64,000 nucleotides of DNA, taken from assembly GCF_018070465.1 (NCBI RefSeq), contig NZ_JAGPXT010000002.1:372001-436000 (forward strand), in the 5' to 3' direction. Of this stretch, positions 54,300 to 63,590 are shown piece after piece. Under the pieces are notes generated by a model, which saw nothing but the letters and a program-made list of their open reading frames with translations, made no database searches and was not told the origin of the DNA. The translations under genes were made by a program, and so were the position numbers. The DNA comes from Micromonospora sp. C95 (GTDB lineage: Bacteria > Actinomycetota > Actinomycetes > Mycobacteriales > Micromonosporaceae). Positions within the stretch are counted from its first letter, which is position 1, and each line of letters starts with the position of its first letter.

Positions 54300-55625
54300 T
54301 CAGCTGACGGTGCAGGCCGCTCCGTTGAGGGTGAACGAACTCGGTTCGCCGGTGTTACCGGTGTGGGTGGCCTGGAAGCCGATGCCGACCGACGCGCTCG
54401 GGGCGAGGGTGCCGTTGTACGAGACGTTGCGGGCGGTCACCTGCCCGGAGGTCGGTGAATAGCTGGCATTCCAGCCACCGGTGATGGTCTGCCCGCCGGG
54501 CAGCGTGAAGACCAGTGACCAGCCGTTGATGGTGGAGCTGCCGGTGTTGGTGATGGTGATCTGCTCGGTCAGCCCGGTGTTCCAGGCGTTGACCTCGGCG
54601 GTGACCCGGCACGCCCCGCCACCGGGCGGCGGCGTGGTCGGGCTCGGGGGCGGGGTGGTCGGGCTCGGCGGCGGAGTGGTCGGGCTGGGCGGCGGCGTGG
54701 TGCCGCCGAACTGGGTGAAGAAGCGCCAGGTCTCGCCCGGCAGCCAGGTACGGGAGCCGCTGTCGCCGGGTGCGCCGTCCTGGGGAGCGGCGATGTGTCC
54801 CTCGTCGAAGGCCGCCCAGACGACCGGGTAGCCGGACGCGCAGCCGGAGTAGGTGGTGCTGCGGTGGGTGAGGCTGCCCTGCGACGGCTCCGGCGGGTTC
54901 TGCGCGGTGCAGCCGTTGTTGCGGACGAACCGGTCCCGCAGCGACCGCCCGTTGGAGATGTTGAGCACACCGTCGCGGATGCCGTGCGCGCCGAAGTAGG
55001 CGACCGGCTGGCTGCCGCCGCTGCATCCGCTCAGCTGCGCTCCGCCGTAGACGGCGACGGCGCGGAAGACGTTCGGCCGGGCGCAGGCGAGGGCGTAGCT
55101 CATGGCACCGCCGTAGCTGAACCCGAGCGCGAAGCGCTGCGTGGTCTCGACGCAGAGGTCACCCTCGATCTGCCGGAGCATGTCGTCGACGAAGGTGACG
55201 TCCTCGCCACCGGAGTTGGCCCAGCCGCTGTTGAGGCCCTGCGGCGCGACGAAGATGGTGCTGTTGTTCGACAGGGGCAGCAGTCCGTAGTAGGCCCAGG
55301 TGTCGCGCTGCACGGTCTGGCCGGTGGCGACGTCGGTCGCCGAGCCGTTGAGCCAGTGGAACCCGAACACCAGTCGGTACGGATTGTTGTTGTTGTAGTT
55401 GTCCGGCACCCGCAGGATGTAGCTCCGGTTCCTGCCGCTGCTCTGGATGGTGTGCGTACCGCTGCGCAGCGTGGGTGCCTTGCCGCAACCGGCGGTCGCG
55501 GCCAGGATGCCCGACTGGGCGGCCGGGACGCTGCCGGGGTTCGCGCTCAGCGCCGTGCCGGCGGCAGCCAGCACCATCAGCGCCGCGAGCGCGATCGGCC
55601 CGAAAATCGATTTACGCCTGGACAT
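54300..55625 (-). CDS. Secreted CE1/PHB-depolymerase-like esterase with C-terminal CBM2
   Basis: A 441-residue exported esterase. Signal peptide 1-28. The alpha/beta-hydrolase domain is at about 45-320, with nucleophile Ser170 in ALGFSYGGAMS and catalytic His in DEGHIAAPQ. SYILRVPDNYNNNNPYRLVFGFHW is the family opening. A linker of TPPPSPT repeats leads to a CBM2 (about 345-441; WNASYSPTSGQVTARNVSYNG). It could act as a feruloyl or acetyl-xylan esterase. GGAG lies before the ATG at 55625; a start 12 bases upstream is possible. Physically apart from, but functionally akin to, the 25-32 kb hydrolase island. Confidence 0.92.
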   Translation of the reverse strand: MSRRKSIFGPIALAALMVLAAAGTALSANPGSVPAAQSGILAATAGCGKAPTLRSGTHTIQSSGRNRSYILRVPDNYNNNNPYRLVFGFHWLNGSATDVATGQTVQRDTWAYYGLLPLSNNSTIFVAPQGLNSGWANSGGEDVTFVDDMLRQIEGDLCVETTQRFALGFSYGGAMSYALACARPNVFRAVAVYGGAQLSGCSGGSQPVAYFGAHGIRDGVLNISNGRSLRDRFVRNNGCTAQNPPEPSQGSLTHRSTTYSGCASGYPVVWAAFDEGHIAAPQDGAPGDSGSRTWLPGETWRFFTQFGGTTPPPSPTTPPPSPTTPPPSPTTPPPGGGACRVTAEVNAWNTGLTEQITITNTGSSTINGWSLVFTLPGGQTITGGWNASYSPTSGQVTARNVSYNGTLAPSASVGIGFQATHTGNTGEPSSFTLNGAACTVS

Positions 55626-56012
55626 TCGTGACTCCATTCCGCGCCCGCTGTGGACGCGCGGCGGTGCGGCACATCGCCCTGGTGGCGGCGCCGGGGACGG
55701 CCGGCGTACCGCGGGGTATGCGCCACGGTGCGACACCGGCTCGGGCTGTGAGTTCAGGTGGGCGGCCCGGAGCGGCGATGCTCGGCGTGTGCCACGGCTC
55801 CCGCGCGTACCGTCAGCCGCCCTGGACCGGCGGCGTGACCCGTCCCGCACGGGGCCCGCAGTACCCGTCAGCCGGCGCCACGCGCCGCGGCTCGCCTGGT
55901 CACCGACCGGGCGGGGGACGTCGGAGCGTGCCCTTCGCTCCTGCCTCCGAAACGTAGTCAGTGAGCGATAACATCGCAAGGTGTAAATGTCTAAACTCCG
56001 AAGGGAGACGCC
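55626..56012. other. Divergent intergenic region esterase/S15 peptidase
   Basis: The 387 bases hold no credible gene. The palindrome GCGAT-AAC-ATCGC at 55965-55977 lies 36 bases before the peptidase start and includes a -10-like TAACAT; it may be an operator. Nothing else was recognised. Confidence 0.55.
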
Positions 56013-57893
56013 GTGCGTCGGTCCCCCTACCTGCTGGCACTGCTCGGCATCGGTCTGTCCGGCACGCTGGCGCTGCACGCGGCTCCGGCGGCGGCGCGGA
56101 CCGCACCCATCCCCACTCCGGGCATCGTGGTCGTCGACGGCATGACCCAACCGGTGTTCTCGCTCGCCGACGCGATCGAGGAGCGGGTTTACGTTCAGAC
56201 CACGGTGGACACCGACCACGACGGCCGCCTCGACCGGGTGGCGATCGACATATCCCGGCCTCGGGAGACCGCCACCGAGGGATTCAAGGTGCCGGTCATA
56301 TTCGAGCACAGCCCGTACCGCAAGGACGTCTGGTACGACGTGCCCTACCCGAGTGTGCTGGTGGACGAACTGCCGCAGAACGGCGTCGAGCGCCGATCCG
56401 GCCAACGGACGTCCGACCTGGTGGTGCAGCGGGCGGCGACGAAGGCCAACCTGCCCGGCTCGCTCGATGACTACTACGTGCCCCGGGGCTACGCGGTGGT
56501 GCTCGGGCAGAGCGTCGGCACCGGCGATTCCGACGGCTGCCCGACCAGCGGCGACCGGGCCGAGACGCTCGGCACCCGGGCGGTGATCGACTGGCTGAAC
56601 GGGCGGGCGAAGGGGTACGACGCGGCCGGCGCGCCGGTCAACGCCGGCTGGACCACCGGGGCCGTCGGCATGACCGGTGTCTCCTACAACGGCACCCTGC
56701 CCAACCAGGTGGCCACCACCGGCGTCCCGGGGCTGCGGACCATCGTGCCCGTGGCCGCCATCAGCAGCTGGTACGACTACTACCGCGCCAACGGCCTGGT
56801 GGTGGCACCTGGGACGTATCAGGGTGAGGACACCGACGTGCTGGCCGGGTTCACCGCCGGTCAGGCCCGGGCACAGGGGCGCTGCGCCGACGAGATCGCG
56901 GAGCTGACCGCCCGGCAGGACCGGGTCACCGGTGACTATTCGGCGTTCTGGCGCGACCGCGATTACCTTGACGCGCGGAAGGTGCGGGCCAGCGTGCTCG
57001 TTGTGCACGGCCTCAACGACTGGAACGTCAAGACCGAGCACTTCGCCGGCTGGTGGGACGAGTTGGCCCGGCACCGCGTACCGCGCAAGATCTGGCTGCA
57101 CCAGGGCGGGCATGGTGGCCCGGGCAACGCCGCGTCGGTGACCCTGCCGGACGGCCGGACCTGGACGTGGAAGCAGACCGAGAACCGCTGGTTCGACCAC
57201 TGGCTGTGGCAGGTGCCCAACGGGATCATGGACGAACCGACGGCCGTGGTGCAGCGCGAGGAGGGTGTCTACACGACGTACGCCGACTGGCCCGATCCGG
57301 GCAGTCGGGAGGTCGCGCTGCGGCTGGCCGCCACCGACGCCACCACGGTCGGCACGCTCACCTCCGCCCGGCCGCCGAAGCGTGCCGTCGAGCAACTCTT
57401 CGTTGACGAGGGACGCACCATTCACCCGGACACCCTGGTCGCCGACCCGGAAGCGACCAGCCCGCACCGGTTGGCCTACCTGTCTCCCGCGCTGCCTCGC
57501 GACGTCCGCGTGTCCGGCCGTCCGGAGCTGCGGCTGCGGCTGGCGATCGCCAACAAGCCGGACGCGAACCTCACCGCCTACCTGGTCGACTATGGACCGG
57601 CCGGCTCGACCGCCGCACCGACGGTGGTGACCCGCGGCTGGATGGACCCGCAGAACCGGCGGAGCGTCTCGCGCACCGACCCGCTGCGCCAGGGCAAGCT
57701 GTACGACCTGCGGTGGACCCTGGAGCCCAAGGATCACGTCTTCCCGGCGGGCTACCGGATCGGTCTGGTGATCTTCTCCAGCGATCAGGATTACACCCTG
57801 CTTCCGCTGGGTGGCACGCGGCTACGAGTCGTACCGCACCACAGTGAGCTGCGCCTACCGGTGGTCGGCGGCAGGGCCGCCCTAGGCTTCTGA
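56013..57893 (+). CDS. Secreted Xaa-Pro dipeptidyl-peptidase/CocE-like S15 hydrolase
   Basis: A 626-residue exported peptidase family S15 protein. Signal peptide 1-29 (AAPAAA). The alpha/beta-hydrolase core has VIFEHSPYRKD near 95-105 and nucleophile Ser224 in GMTGVSYNGTLPNQ. The catalytic Asp region LVVHGLNDWNVK is near 330-341, with His in LHQGGHGGPG near 365-374. The C-terminal jelly-roll (X-Pro_dipept_C) spans about 430-620. It may remove X-Pro dipeptides from extracellular peptides. The GTG start has AAGGGAGA upstream. A feeding link to the dpp-like importer is conceivable but only inferred. Confidence 0.93.
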   Translation: MRRSPYLLALLGIGLSGTLALHAAPAAARTAPIPTPGIVVVDGMTQPVFSLADAIEERVYVQTTVDTDHDGRLDRVAIDISRPRETATEGFKVPVIFEHSPYRKDVWYDVPYPSVLVDELPQNGVERRSGQRTSDLVVQRAATKANLPGSLDDYYVPRGYAVVLGQSVGTGDSDGCPTSGDRAETLGTRAVIDWLNGRAKGYDAAGAPVNAGWTTGAVGMTGVSYNGTLPNQVATTGVPGLRTIVPVAAISSWYDYYRANGLVVAPGTYQGEDTDVLAGFTAGQARAQGRCADEIAELTARQDRVTGDYSAFWRDRDYLDARKVRASVLVVHGLNDWNVKTEHFAGWWDELARHRVPRKIWLHQGGHGGPGNAASVTLPDGRTWTWKQTENRWFDHWLWQVPNGIMDEPTAVVQREEGVYTTYADWPDPGSREVALRLAATDATTVGTLTSARPPKRAVEQLFVDEGRTIHPDTLVADPEATSPHRLAYLSPALPRDVRVSGRPELRLRLAIANKPDANLTAYLVDYGPAGSTAAPTVVTRGWMDPQNRRSVSRTDPLRQGKLYDLRWTLEPKDHVFPAGYRIGLVIFSSDQDYTLLPLGGTRLRVVPHHSELRLPVVGGRAALGF

Positions 57894-57944
57894 CCCCGCA
57901 GCGATCGGCGCGCCCCACCAGCCGCCGCCCCGCAGTCCGGACCG

Positions 57945-59162
57945 CTACTCGGTATCGTGCCTGGTGGTGGCAGCGGGACGGTGGGCGGCGCGGCCGGCGC
58001 CGAAGACACGTTCGTAGCCGACGAGCACCACGAGGAAGGTGGCGAGCAGGCCGAGAGCGGCCAGGCCGGGCAGGTACCGTCCGGCCGGCAGCAGGGCCAA
58101 GGCCACCACGGGCGCGAGCAGTTGCGCCGACGACACCGATCGGACGCTGAGCCCACGGAACAGCACCTCGCCCGCGAGATACAGCGCGACCCCGCCGAAC
58201 AGCGCGACGGCCGAGGTCCAGGGCAGGCGCGACCCGGCAGCAGCCCAGGGCTCGTGATGCGCCAGCGGAGCGATCACCTCGTGCACCCCGAGCGCCAGGT
58301 AGATCGTCCCAGCGACCAGTGTGAAGTGGCCGCCGCTGTAGGCGTTGGCCGCGAGCCGGTCGCGTCGCGGCCCGCGCTCGGTCATCAGCACCTCACCCGC
58401 CGCCCCCGAGTACAGCATGTAGAGCCGAAACAGGCAGACCGTGACGACGAGGGTGAACAGCGTGGCCAGCACGGTCGGCCCGTTGATCATTTCGGATCCG
58501 ATGCCGGCGCCGACCGAGATCAACGTCTCGCCGAGCGCGATGATCACCACGAGGCCGTGCCGTTCGACGAAATGCTCGGAACTACGCAACGGCCACCCGC
58601 TCAACGTCGAGGCGATGAGTCCGCCAGCGAAGTCGATCGCGACAGCCGCAGTCCAGAGCGGCAACTGTGCGTCACCGCCGAGGAGTGCTCCGAGCACGAG
58701 CGGGATCCAGGACAGCGCGGTGGTCACCGTGTAGATGCGCAACGTGCGGTGCAGCCGCCGGTCGCCCTCGGCCGCCCGGCGATAGAGCGCCAGGTGGACC
58801 GCCCGCACCACGAGGTACGACAGCACCAGGATCAGGCGCGAAGCCAAACTCGGTTCCCATACGTTCGGGATGACCACGGCGATGAGAAAGATCGGCCCCA
58901 TGACCGCGGTGGTGCCGGCCCGGATCAGCCCGATGTCGGCACGGGCCTGGTTGCCCAGCCAGGCGTAGATCAGCCAGGAGATCCACAGCAGCAGCAGGAC
59001 GACCAGGCCCTTGAGCAGGGTCAGTGGCGAGGCGTGACCAGCCATGTAGGCGGTGATCCGGGTCAGCGCGAAGACGAACACCAGATCAAAGAAGATCTCG
59101 TACCGCGTCGTCCGATGCGTCTCCGAGGTCGTCTCGACGCGCCCTCGGAGGAACCGCCCCAT
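57945..59162 (-). CDS. Low-temperature-requirement protein A (LtrA) family membrane protein
   Basis: A 405-residue protein with about ten to twelve hydrophobic helices. The LtrA signature RYEIFFDLVFVFALTRIT lies near 21-38, and SEHFVERHGLVVIIALGETLISVG near 195-218. Function is unclear; the Listeria homologue was named for growth at low temperature. The ATG at 59162 opens just before the conserved N-terminal region. Convergent with the S15 peptidase. Confidence 0.92.
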   Translation of the reverse strand: MGRFLRGRVETTSETHRTTRYEIFFDLVFVFALTRITAYMAGHASPLTLLKGLVVLLLLWISWLIYAWLGNQARADIGLIRAGTTAVMGPIFLIAVVIPNVWEPSLASRLILVLSYLVVRAVHLALYRRAAEGDRRLHRTLRIYTVTTALSWIPLVLGALLGGDAQLPLWTAAVAIDFAGGLIASTLSGWPLRSSEHFVERHGLVVIIALGETLISVGAGIGSEMINGPTVLATLFTLVVTVCLFRLYMLYSGAAGEVLMTERGPRRDRLAANAYSGGHFTLVAGTIYLALGVHEVIAPLAHHEPWAAAGSRLPWTSAVALFGGVALYLAGEVLFRGLSVRSVSSAQLLAPVVALALLPAGRYLPGLAALGLLATFLVVLVGYERVFGAGRAAHRPAATTRHDTE

Positions 59163-59316
59163 GTGCCCATCTTCATCGTTGCGACCGCCGTCGTCCCGAT
59201 GATTGGCCAAGCTCGACCTAGCGCGGCACCTGCCGCAGGTGGTGATCGAGGGTGACCCGCCGTCGGGCACGAACGGCCAGGCCGGATCGGCGAGTCTTCC
59301 CCGTACAGCCGACCTC

Positions 59317-59913
59317 TCACCGGTGCGGCAGACCAGCCAGCCAGCGTTCGAGTGCCTCCGGTGAATCGAGCAGCAACACCGGCGGGCCGGCCGGATCGGC
59401 ACGCCAGTCCCGCAGCCGACGCCGTTCCCGGGCGAACTCGGTGAGGTGCCACATCAGCACCGACTCGGTGGACAGCACGCTGCCCAGCGACTCACGGTTG
59501 CCGTTGCAGATCTCCTCCCCGGTCGACAGCCGGCGCAGCGTGCGCCGCAGCAACCACCGGAAGGACAGCCCGCGCGGGTAGTCCAGGCCGATGACCAGAT
59601 CCGCGCGGGCCAACGGTACGTCCCGCCATCCGTGGTACGCCCCGTCGAGGATCCAGCGGTCCCGGCGGCAGATCGTCTCGATCCGGCTGCGTTGGCGCGC
59701 CACCGGCACCTCGACCCAGTTGGGCTCCCAGAGCAGGTCGTCGACCGGGTACCAGGGCAGCCCGAGCCGCTCGGACAGGCGCTGCGCCAGGGTTGACTTG
59801 CCGCAGCCGTGGACTCCGTAGACCAGGATGCGGGACAGCTCGGCGGTCGGGAAATCTCGCTGCCCGGAGTACGCCTCGCCCGCCCCGGGGTTTCCCGCCT
59901 GCCTGCCGCTCAT
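59317..59913 (-). CDS. P-loop AAA/adenylate kinase-like protein
   Basis: A 198-residue small P-loop protein. Walker A GVHGCGKSTLAQRLSERLG begins near residue 33, LPWYPVDDLLWEPNW follows, and a lid-like region has RWILDGAYHGW and LDYPRG. It resembles the 'topology modulation protein'/FlaR-type adenylate-kinase-like family. Substrate unknown. The ATG at 59913 is preferred over a longer GTG/ATG form reaching 59988 that would overlap the neighbouring gene. Confidence 0.85.
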   Translation of the reverse strand: MSGRQAGNPGAGEAYSGQRDFPTAELSRILVYGVHGCGKSTLAQRLSERLGLPWYPVDDLLWEPNWVEVPVARQRSRIETICRRDRWILDGAYHGWRDVPLARADLVIGLDYPRGLSFRWLLRRTLRRLSTGEEICNGNRESLGSVLSTESVLMWHLTEFARERRRLRDWRADPAGPPVLLLDSPEALERWLAGLPHR

Positions 59914-59950
59914 CGCGCGGCAGCCTAACCGGCCCGTGCCACCTAGCCCG

Positions 59951-59977
59951 TCGGGCGGCCGGTAGCCGGCCGCCCGA
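59951..59977 (-). terminator. Terminator of the lipoprotein gene
   Basis: Perfect 12-bp stem TCGGGCGGCCGG/CCGGCCGCCCGA with a three-base loop, seven bases downstream of the lipoprotein stop codon. Confidence 0.8.
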
Positions 59978-59984
59978 GCCGGGA

Positions 59985-60866
59985 TCATCGGTCGGTGGCC
60001 AGGTCACCGCAGTCGGCCTCGTCGGGCAGCAGCGGTCGCAGGGCCACCGTCCACCGCTTGCCGTCCGAGACCCACGGGGTGGCCGCGTTCGCCGCCGCCG
60101 CGGCGGTCAGCACCTGCTGTGCCTCGTCACCGGTCGCCGTCACACAACCCAGACCAAGGCCCTCGCCGAGTTCGGCGCCCGGCAATGCCGGCCCGGGCCA
60201 GGCCACCTCGGGCTGCTCACCGGCCTCGGCGTTGGCGACCCACGGTTCGGCCACGGCGGCGACGGCGGTCGGCACGTACGGCTGCGTGTCCGTCTGTGCG
60301 ACGCCCAGCGGACCGGACTCGACGCTCAGCGAGTCGGCGAACTCCCGCAGCGTGTCCCGCTTCGCCCGCTGGTCGGCGGTGAGTCCGGTCTGTGCCCCGC
60401 CGGACTCGGCGAGGGCGTACACCTCCAGCTCCTCCACCCCGTTGTCACCGAGCACGGTGAACCGGGTCGAGGGGGCGTCGGCAACCGGCGGTGTGCCGAG
60501 GTCCGCCGGGCCGCCCACCCCGGCGGCCCGGGCCGCCTTGAGCAGTTCCGCCACCTCGGTGGCGCTGATCGTGCCCAGCTGAAGGTTGGGCAGCGCCGGC
60601 CCGGGATAGATCATCGGCACCGGCCCCTGGGTGATCACGCGACCGTCACCGTAGACACTGACCGTGGGTAGGCGGGTGGCCAGCATGGCCGGCGTGACGA
60701 AACCCCCGGTGTGTTCCATCCGGAACACCACCGCGTCGGCGGAGTAGGACCGCTCGGGTGAGTCCGCCTCTCCCGATCCGGCGTCACCGGCCTGCTGGCC
60801 GCAGGCCGCGGAGGTCAGCAACAGCAAGGGTACGACCGCCAGTCGCCCGCTTCGACGAATGCTCAT
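59985..60866 (-). CDS. Hypothetical lipoprotein
   Basis: A 293-residue exported protein. Signal peptide with lipobox TSAAC (Cys22). The mature part has no family I can name. Repeating features are a VFRMEHTGGFV opening, the TRFTVLGDNGVEELEVYAL segment and an Ala-rich C-terminal half with a possible disulfide (the two late cysteines, in GLGCVTATG and EADCGDL). Similar proteins are widespread in Micromonospora as uncharacterised lipoproteins (from memory). It lies downstream of the CopC fusion gene with an 86-base gap. Confidence 0.72.
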   Translation of the reverse strand: MSIRRSGRLAVVPLLLLTSAACGQQAGDAGSGEADSPERSYSADAVVFRMEHTGGFVTPAMLATRLPTVSVYGDGRVITQGPVPMIYPGPALPNLQLGTISATEVAELLKAARAAGVGGPADLGTPPVADAPSTRFTVLGDNGVEELEVYALAESGGAQTGLTADQRAKRDTLREFADSLSVESGPLGVAQTDTQPYVPTAVAAVAEPWVANAEAGEQPEVAWPGPALPGAELGEGLGLGCVTATGDEAQQVLTAAAAANAATPWVSDGKRWTVALRPLLPDEADCGDLATDR

Positions 60867-60952
60867 GCCGATCGGACGCCGGCGGAAGCCGACCGGTTCC
60901 GCGCTGGTGGCCGGTGATCAGGTGGCAGCGGAGGTCCGGGTGGACGAGGACG

Positions 60953-62923
60953 TCAGGCCAGATTGATCGTGAACGCCGCGGTGTGCACCTTCCCGTCCAC
61001 CTGGAAGTCGAAGAACGCCCGGTAACGGCCGGTGCTGGGCGCGGTCAGCCAGAACTTCGCCGCGCCGTCGACCAGTTCCGGCTCCGGATGGACGTGCAGG
61101 AAACCCAGGTCACCCTCACGGAGCACGACCAGGTGCCCGTACGCGCCGAGGTAACGCTCCAACTGCACCGGCCCGGTCGCCCCGTCACGGTCGACACGAA
61201 GGGTCAGCGGGACGGTCATCCCGATGGTGGGCGTGCCGGCCATGGACACCGCGTACGGCCCGGTCGTCGTCTGCGGCTGCGGCGGGGGCAGTCCGGCCGG
61301 CTGATAACTGCCCGGCACCTCGTGGTCGACGCCGAGCACGAGCGGCAACCCCTGGCCGTCAGCGGTGGTGACGGTGAAGTCCGCGTAGATGCGGTAACCG
61401 CCGGGTCGGGTGAGCTTCAGCGGCACGCTCCAGGTGCCGTCCGCCGCCATCGTCGGGTGCAGGTGCTGGTATCCACCGAGGTCACGGCCGACCACGATCA
61501 TGTGCAGCGGCTTGTCGTGCACCACCGCGAAGCGGGTCACCGGCTGCCCGTCGACCCCCACCACCCGGAACCGGTAGTCGGTCGTCGCGCCCGCCGGCTG
61601 GGAGCGCAGCACCGGCTTGAGCGTGTACCCGGCCGCGCTCACCGTCGTACCGGTGGCCTGGTCCTGGCCGTCACCCGGATGCGAGTGCGGGCCGCTACCC
61701 GCCGGGTGCTGATGGCCGTCACCTGCCGTCACCGCCTGGGCCGCGCCCCGGCTGTCACCACCCGCTGCCGCGCCCGGCGGTTGCGCCACCGAGGTGGGTT
61801 CGTCGGAGGTGCCGATCCGGCCGAGCGCGAAACCGGCCAACAGCGTCAGCACGAGTCCACCGACAAGCAACGCGAGCCGGGTATCGCCGGCACGGTGCCA
61901 CCAGCCGGTCGACGCGGAACCGTCCGCTGGCGCCTCGGGCGCGGCGAGTGCGGCGGCTTCCGCAGGTTCGGCGGGTGCCACCGGGGTGGTGGTCACCGCC
62001 CGCCGAGCCGGGGCCGCCGCCGATACCGTGGCAGTCCTCCGGCCTCGCCGGGCGGCCGGGCCTGCCGCCGTGCCGCCGCGACCCGTGGCGGCTGCCGTGG
62101 TACGGCCTCCCTTGGCGGGTGTGGTGGGTTTGCCGCGAGGTCGGGCGGCACCGGATCGGCGTACCACCTTGCGACTCCGGTCGACGCGAGCCGGACGGCG
62201 CTGCCAGGCGAAGAAGCCGGCGACCGCGACCACGGCCACTACCAGTGCGGCCCAGCCCAGCGCGCCGATGCCACCCGAGTCGTCGGAGGCGGGTGGCGCG
62301 GCGGCCACCGACGGGACCGGTGCCGTCGGTGCGACGGGGGTGGCATCGCCGGACGCCGGCTGCGATCCGGTGTCTCCGTGCTGCTCGGCGGCGGCGAGCA
62401 GGGACGGATCCGGCTGGCCGGTGGGCGGTTGCCAGTCCGGCGGCGCGGCCGTCGGCTTGCCGGTGTACCGGAAGGTGACCGTGCCGCGTACCGGGTCACC
62501 GTCCGAGGCGACCGACAGGTAGCTCACCGAGTACTGGCCGACGGCGGGCAGGTGCGCGAGGGCCACCACCGCGGGAAAACCGGTGGTGTACTCGCGCGGC
62601 TCGAACACCCCGTCGACCAGGAAGTACTCCCGCACCGGGCGGTCGAGTTCGCCGGGTTCGCCATGCGTCCAGCCGTTGTCCACCCGGGCACCGCCCGGCG
62701 CGGTGACGGTGAAGTACGCGTCCTCGCGGACCCGCTCGGTGAAGTAGAGCTGCACGGCCGTCACGGCCTCGTCGACGGTGGCGCCCTCGGCCGGTGTGGA
62801 CATCGCCAGGGTGCCGTGCGCCGAGGCGGGTGTGGCCGGTCCGAGGAGGACGACGCTGGCGGCGAGGACCAGGGCGAGGAGGCCGGCGGTGACGCGGCAG
62901 TGAGCCCGAGGGAGATGACGCAT
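60953..62923 (-). CDS. CopC-domain fusion membrane protein with His-rich C-terminal domain
   Basis: A 656-residue protein. Signal peptide 1-35; predicted cleavage leaves His36 as the mature N-terminus, the classical CopC copper ligand. The CopC domain is at 36-155. Helix TM1 is at about 221-240, followed by an Arg/Ala/Pro-rich cytoplasmic loop (241-347) and TM2 at about 350-371. Then comes an outside domain with a GDGHQHPAGSGPHSHPGDG stretch (401-419) and QHLHP (486-490) and FLHVHPEPE (608-616) motifs, also suited to copper. GAGG precedes the ATG at 62923. A periplasm-facing copper-binding role is likely; transport itself is not supported because no CopD helices are present. Confidence 0.85.
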   Translation of the reverse strand: MRHLPRAHCRVTAGLLALVLAASVVLLGPATPASAHGTLAMSTPAEGATVDEAVTAVQLYFTERVREDAYFTVTAPGGARVDNGWTHGEPGELDRPVREYFLVDGVFEPREYTTGFPAVVALAHLPAVGQYSVSYLSVASDGDPVRGTVTFRYTGKPTAAPPDWQPPTGQPDPSLLAAAEQHGDTGSQPASGDATPVAPTAPVPSVAAAPPASDDSGGIGALGWAALVVAVVAVAGFFAWQRRPARVDRSRKVVRRSGAARPRGKPTTPAKGGRTTAAATGRGGTAAGPAARRGRRTATVSAAAPARRAVTTTPVAPAEPAEAAALAAPEAPADGSASTGWWHRAGDTRLALLVGGLVLTLLAGFALGRIGTSDEPTSVAQPPGAAAGGDSRGAAQAVTAGDGHQHPAGSGPHSHPGDGQDQATGTTVSAAGYTLKPVLRSQPAGATTDYRFRVVGVDGQPVTRFAVVHDKPLHMIVVGRDLGGYQHLHPTMAADGTWSVPLKLTRPGGYRIYADFTVTTADGQGLPLVLGVDHEVPGSYQPAGLPPPQPQTTTGPYAVSMAGTPTIGMTVPLTLRVDRDGATGPVQLERYLGAYGHLVVLREGDLGFLHVHPEPELVDGAAKFWLTAPSTGRYRAFFDFQVDGKVHTAAFTINLA

Positions 62924-63154
62924 CGAACCATCCTCGCGATGACGCCGCTTTCTGCAATAGGTCGTCATCTTTTTGTTCAGATGGGAAAAGTTCTGCTCGG
63001 GAGGGCGTTCCGGCTCGCCAGGCCGAGCAGTCCCCTCGTCGAGACGGAAGCCGACCGGGTGACCTGGGCCACGACCGCGATTGCCGCTTCACCGGCCGCA
63101 TGTCAGCCGCAGATTCGAGGCCCTTCTCGCTTCCTGGCTTGCAAGTGCGTGGCA

Positions 63155-63160
63155 TAGGGT
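63155..63160 (+). promoter_or_regulatory. -10 box of a probably leaderless mop-regulator transcript
   Basis: TAGGGT ends seven bases before the GTG start of the next gene, so transcription would begin at or next to the start codon. The -35 is weak. Confidence 0.4.
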
Positions 63161-63167
63161 GTGCGAT

Positions 63168-63590
63168 GTGACGACGTTTCGGATGGGCGAGGCGGCCGAG
63201 CTGCTGGGCGTCAGCGCGGACACCGTGCGGCGCTGGGTGGATGCCGGCCGCCTCGCCGCCGGGCGCGACGAGCAGGGACATCGAGTGATCGACGGCGTCG
63301 AGCTGGCCGCCTTCGTCCGGGCGCAGGCCGACGACCCGGACGACCGGGCCGACGAGTCCTCGGCCCGCAACCGGCTGCGGGGCATCGTCACCGCCGTGGT
63401 CAAGGACGCCGTGATGGCCCAGGTGGACATCCAGGCCGGTCCCTTCCGGGTGGTGTCGCTGATGAGCCGCGAGGCCGTCGACGATCTGGGGCTGACTGTC
63501 GGTTCGGTGGCGATCGCGGTGATCAAGTCGACCACGGTCGTCGTGGAGCGACCGCCCGCCCACGCCGACAGCAGGAGAAACGGCTCATGA
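63168..63590 (+). CDS. Molybdenum-dependent transcriptional regulator (HTH + Mop/TOBE)
   Basis: A 140-residue regulator. Residues 1-58 form an excisionase/MerR-like helix-turn-helix (EAAELLGVSADTVRRWVDAGRLAAG). Residues 72-136 form a Mop domain (NRLRGIVTAVVKDAVMAQVDI ... SVAIAVIKSTTVVVE) that binds molybdate or tungstate. The GTG at 63168 was chosen because an upstream extension to 63081 has no conserved sequence. Its stop overlaps modA as ATGA, so it likely autoregulates molybdate uptake. Confidence 0.92.
   Translation: MTTFRMGEAAELLGVSADTVRRWVDAGRLAAGRDEQGHRVIDGVELAAFVRAQADDPDDRADESSARNRLRGIVTAVVKDAVMAQVDIQAGPFRVVSLMSREAVDDLGLTVGSVAIAVIKSTTVVVERPPAHADSRRNGS

Noticed and set aside
54300..57737. 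One 1145-codon minus-strand frame joining the CBM2 esterase to sequence opposite the S15 peptidase
   Set aside because: Only the part from 55625 downward has a signal peptide, ribosome site and domains; the rest is antisense to the peptidase.
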